A stretch of DNA of 64,000 nucleotides, taken from the NCBI RefSeq assembly GCF_032191515.1, contig NC_091398.1, positions 24,591,443-24,655,442 of the forward strand. The letters are read 5' to 3'. The position numbers and the translations under genes are program-made. The notes beneath the pieces were generated by a model. That model did not search any database, was not told the origin of the DNA, and saw only the letters and a list, made by a program, of their open reading frames with translations. This DNA comes from Phaenicophaeus curvirostris (taxonomy: Eukaryota; Chordata; Aves; Cuculiformes; Cuculidae). Shown here in pieces: positions 59,975-64,000 of the stretch; position 1 is the stretch's first letter, and every line of letters starts with the position of its first letter.

Positions 59975-61861
59975 GTAACAAACTAGCCATGGGCTAAAAT
60001 TTTTACTTCAGTCACGTTCTGCAGGAGATGACAAATGCTGCTGCTGACCCCAAATGGCAAGTATGAGATAATGTACAGTGACTGCGTTTCCCACAGTAAA
60101 GATGGCTAGATGTGGCATTTGAACTGCTGGTCATGTCACTGCCTTCCTGGAAAATGTCAAGGGAGTGCAGCTTGGGCAAATGTTTTGCATTGCTAAAGGG
60201 AGCGCAGGAAAACAGAGATTTGCTGCAAGCATCTTACTTTACATGAATTTAAGTCTGTGTTTTTATAATGTTTCTTTAATTATGTTGACTGGGTGATAGT
60301 TGTTAGTCTACTGATACATTCTATAGAGATGAGTTATTGTTTCAGTTTTTTAGGTAGGTCTCATCTTTATGTATTAAATTCATGCTGACTAAACTGGGTG
60401 CTATCTTTTGAAAACTTGAATAATGTCGTGTCCAGCAATCTGGTTGGCCTGTATCCCACTTGACATAACTGCAGTAACACTGTATGGGCATTGGATGGGT
60501 GTGCTGAGTTTTCTGGTATCAACAAATCAAATACTACATAATTTATGAGTCTAAAGCTCTATTTTTAATCAAAGGAATTGTCACTACAAAGCTTTATTAG
60601 GCATTGGTGTGATGTCAGACCCTTGTGTAATATGTTTTTTTTTATTGGCAGCCTGTTTTTTCAGAACTTTTGCCAGCTTAAACTCAAGTGCTGCCAGTTT
60701 TGGGATCTAAATTTTTTTCATCATCACACTAAATTGGAATTATTTCAGAAGCTGCCAAAGGATAACATGGATTAATTTTTAAAACATGATGACTGAAGAG
60801 ATGCCTTATTCAAAACCCAGTGAACTTTTTTTAGATGTGCACGGATCTTTAAAATCACTCCATGTTTATGTTAATAAGAGACAAAACCAAACTTGTATGC
60901 TCTATATATAGATGGCTTAGCTTTTATACAAGCCACTTGTGACCCCTTTAGTAAGGTGACTGAAGTGCCTGAAACAAAAATTAGTGCACAGATTATTTTT
61001 AGCTATAGATCTCATTATACTTTTTTGCAATTAGAAATTTTGTTTTAGTGTATCTAATCTACTATGAAACATGAATAGAGAAGTAACTTATTTTATTTTC
61101 CTGCAAGTACTTGGAACTACTTTTCAATTTACAGACTGTCTGAGGGTATTAATTATAGTTAATCGACATTTTTGTTAAGGAATTTAAAGGTGGAGACTTC
61201 CTGTCTTTCCAGAAAGTCAGTTGACATATGATGCTACTGCAGTTCCAATATTTCAGAAAACTTGAACTTAGCCTCAAAGAAGGAAAGTCCCAGTGCTTCA
61301 GTATTATTCCACCAGAAGTTAAACAAGGGGCAATATTTTGAGCCTGCTATAAATTGATTTTGCAATCAATGTTGCAGTAACTACATGTGTAAAATATAAT
61401 GCAAAGCACAGTATTTTCATCAAGTTTAACCCCTGTTTTAAGCATTACAGAACTTCCTGAACAAAAATACTAATATTTGATAGTGTCAGAAGTATTTAAA
61501 ATAATATTTGTTTGTTTAGATAACATAATGAAGTATTTAAGATTGTTATGCTTTTAAATTACTCAGAAATATGAAGTATTTAGAGATCAGGAGTGAAAGG
61601 TGGCTTGTCTGAAAATAAGTTTATTTGACAGAAGAGAGAAGAAACCAAGTGTATTATTTCACCAAGAACAAACAATTCAGGTAACTGAGAGAAATAATCC
61701 TAAGATAATGTTAGATGTGATTAGCTGCTGGAGTGAACACAGTTTGTCTGTATTCCCTGCATTTACTCAGTGCAAACTCTAACCTAAACTATTCATTCAA
61801 TGCACTCATTTCAGCCTGGGGAAGGAGCCACACCTTGGCTGTTTTAGTTTCATTCCTGCCT

Positions 61862-61882
61862 CCCCCCACCCCCCCCCCCCCC
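61862..61882. repeat. Poly-C tract
   Basis: A run of C broken by a single A, in the last LY75 intron. Low-complexity and likely length-variable. Confidence 0.85.
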
Positions 61883-62464
61883 GCAACTTGCACAGCTCTC
61901 TGGTGACTCATTGGGAGCTGTTTGTTTTTAAATATTAGCAAGTCAGTTTGGTTCACTGCGAAGAGGGCAGCTTGCCTAGTCCATTCTGTTCTTTACTCAG
62001 ATTCCACCTTAGAGGCAAATAAGAGCTCAAATTGCTCCAGCCAAGTCAGGCAATTGCCATTGGAAAGGAAAATGAAATTTGCCTGCTAGCTTTTCCCTCT
62101 CTGAAAGGAGTAGGAAATAACCTCTTTTCACTTAGAGAAACGTGATACAGGCAGAACAGATCCAGTTCATTTACTTTCATTCTTTTAGGGCTGTTTTTTG
62201 AGCATTCTGCAGCTTATAGCTGGTAGAGACATTTGATGGAAGGAGACTAACGGCTTGGACTGGTTAGAAGTAACATTGCAATGAGAACACCTTACTGGAA
62301 AAAAAAAAAATCAGTTGCCTTTTATATGCACTGTGCTGGTGCTGTAATTGTTCTGAATCTAGAAAGCCTCACTAACACTTGAGTTTGCAAGCAAGAAAGT
62401 GTGTTGATCTTGTTCTCAACACACTGGTCAAAACAATGTTAAATCCAAGATGCAAGTTGTAGTA

Positions 62465-62620
62465 ATTGCTTTAATACAGCTGCTCCTTTCTGCTGTATTG
62501 CTCCTTTCTGCTGTATTGCTCCTTTCTGCTGTATTGCTCCTTTCTGCTGTATTGCTCCTTTCTGCTGTATTGCTCCTTTCTGCTGTATTGCTCCTTTCTG
62601 CTGTATTGCTTTAATACAGC
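62465..62620. repeat. 18-bp minisatellite, 7 copies, with flanking direct repeat
   Basis: Unit CTCCTTTCTGCTGTATTG starts at 62483 and repeats seven times without error to 62608. The sequence ATTGCTTTAATACAGC stands on both sides (62465-62480 and 62605-62620). GCTGTATT inside each unit is the reverse complement of AATACAGC in the flanks, so hairpins are possible. Confidence 0.93.
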
Positions 62621-63401
62621 AGATGATTAGCAGGGTGGCAATTCAGCTAATGGCAGTAGCCTGTTAGAGAGTGAAGAGCAGGGAGTTGAATGGGCTTTAT
62701 ATACACTTTTATGTCAGCAATGCTCAAAATTAAACGGTGCCCTAAATTTCACCATTAGGGAATTGGCTTAAATGTATGTGTTACTTGGTCTCAAGAACTA
62801 TGTTGAACTACAAGCTACAGTAACTTCACTTAAGCTCTTACTCTTGTGTTGGAGCTGACATAAGAGACAGAAAAAAAGCCTTTTCTATTTCAGGAGTTAG
62901 AATATGCCAGTAGAAAAATTACTGGTTTATATTCCCTTCACATTGATCTAAACTGTGTTTATCCACTCCTGCACAACACTGAATTTTATCGAGTTTTAGT
63001 TCCCTAGGAAGGAAAAGCTACTGGTAATCTGGAGCGATTGCTGGAGATTTAGAGTCTTTTGTTGTTTATCAGCATGGAGTCCATTGTAAAGCACAAATTA
63101 CACTTATTTTTTATTTTAAAACTCAGGGTAATCTAGGGCTTAGAGGCAGTTCCAGGAGTGTGGCTAGAAGAGTATTCCGGCACTGATAAATTTATTTTGA
63201 AAACAGTCTATAGGGTAAATTTTAAGTGCTTTGCAATGAGGGGACAGAAGCCTCAAGTACAAGCAAATTCCTTGCTGCAGCCTTAGTTGCAATAGAGTGT
63301 TCTAGTTCATAGTTGTCTTAAGTAGTGGGCAGAACTCTTTTCTGTGATGAGGTGATGGTATAATTTCAGAGGGCTATCAAAAGGCCTTACTTAAGCTAAA
63401 A

Positions 63402-64000
63402 ACATAGAATCATAGAATCACCAGGTTGGAAGAGACCCACCGGATCATCGACTCCAACCATTCCCACCAATCTCTAAACTATGCCCCTCAGTACCTCATC
63501 CACCCGTGCCTTAAACACCTCCAGGGAAGGTGGCTCAACCACCTCCCTGGGCAGACCGTTCCATTGCCCGATGACCCTTTCTGTGAAGAATTTTTTCCTT
63601 ATGTCGAGCCTGAACCTCCCCTGGCGGAGCTTGAGGCCATTCCCTCTTGTCCTGTCCCCTGTCACTGGGAGAAGAGGCCAGCTCCCTCCTCTCCACAACC
63701 TCCCTGCAGGTAGTTGTAGAGAGCAATGAGGTCTCCCCTCAGCCTCCTCTTCTCCAGGCTAAACAACCCCAGCTCCCTCAGCCATTCCTCATAGGGCCTG
63801 TTCTCCAGCCCCTTCACCAGCTTCATTGCTCTTCTCTGGACTCGCTCCAGAGCCTCAACATCCTTCTTGTGGTGAGGGGCCCAGAACTGAACACAGTATT
63901 CAAGGAGCGGTCTCACCAGTACCGAGGGAGAATAACCTCCCTGGCCCTGTTGGTCACACCGTTTCTGATACAAGCCAAGATGCCATTGGCCTTCTTGGCC
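63402..64000 (-). mobile_element. CR1 LINE, antisense, runs off the window
   Basis: Tail ATAGAATCATAGAATCA at the low end. The minus strand reads RTRGNGLKLRQGRFRLD, LFSLEKRRLRGDLIALYNYL and VRPLLEYCVQFWAPHHKKD in two frames, so at least one frame change is present. Its 5' extent is unknown. Confidence 0.92.

Larger units (their letters stand above)
59975..64000 (+). other. LY75 intron 13 (incomplete)
   Basis: At least 4 kb. Contains a poly-C tract (about 61862-61882), a minisatellite (62465-62620) and an antisense CR1 reaching the window edge. No further exon was found. Confidence 0.75.

Noticed and set aside
62483..62608. Regular repeat array as a CRISPR
   Set aside because: The units are directly joined with no unique spacers, in an intron of a vertebrate gene. 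It is a minisatellite.

Overview
The window is vertebrate nuclear DNA, almost certainly from a bird. The genes are split into short exons, introns are moderate in size, and the only abundant interspersed repeat is the avian-type CR1 LINE, with many 5'-truncated copies ending in ATTCTATG-like 3' tails. The species cannot be named from the sequence. All exon limits were worked out by eye from splice sites, reading phase and similarity to mammalian proteins remembered by family. No alignment program was run.

Two genes of the mannose-receptor family lie head to tail on the + strand, in the order known from mammals (PLA2R1 then LY75). Positions 137-21166 hold the 3' part of PLA2R1: 19 exons encoding 851 residues, from the end of C-type lectin-like domain (CTLD) 3 through CTLD8, the transmembrane segment and the cytoplasmic tail. 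The 5' part lies to the left of the window. In chicken the PLA2R1 orthologue is FcRY, the yolk-sac IgY receptor. Positions 45119-59974 hold the 5' part of LY75 (DEC-205/CD205): 13 exons encoding the signal peptide, ricin-B domain, fibronectin type II domain, CTLD1-3 and the first half of CTLD4. The rest lies to the right of the window.

Between them is about 24 kb with no convincing gene. It holds the probable PLA2R1 3' UTR, an old 1.7-kb sense CR1 (33325-35038), a short antisense CR1 (35251-35572), a faint older LINE remnant near 37.1-37.5 kb, and the GC-rich LY75 promoter region (about 44870-45700) with a CR1 fragment just upstream. The introns carry further CR1 copies. One of them (about 19185-20480) keeps a long open reading frame with a reverse-transcriptase FADD motif.

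No novel gene system was found. The most unusual structures are a recent 347-bp copy of intron DNA plus a CR1 3' end, inserted 3.6 kb away with a 26-bp target duplication (4830-5230); a GC-AG intron in LY75; an 18-bp minisatellite in the last LY75 intron; and an apparent loss of the NPxY-like tail motif in PLA2R1 with the dileucine-type motif kept.
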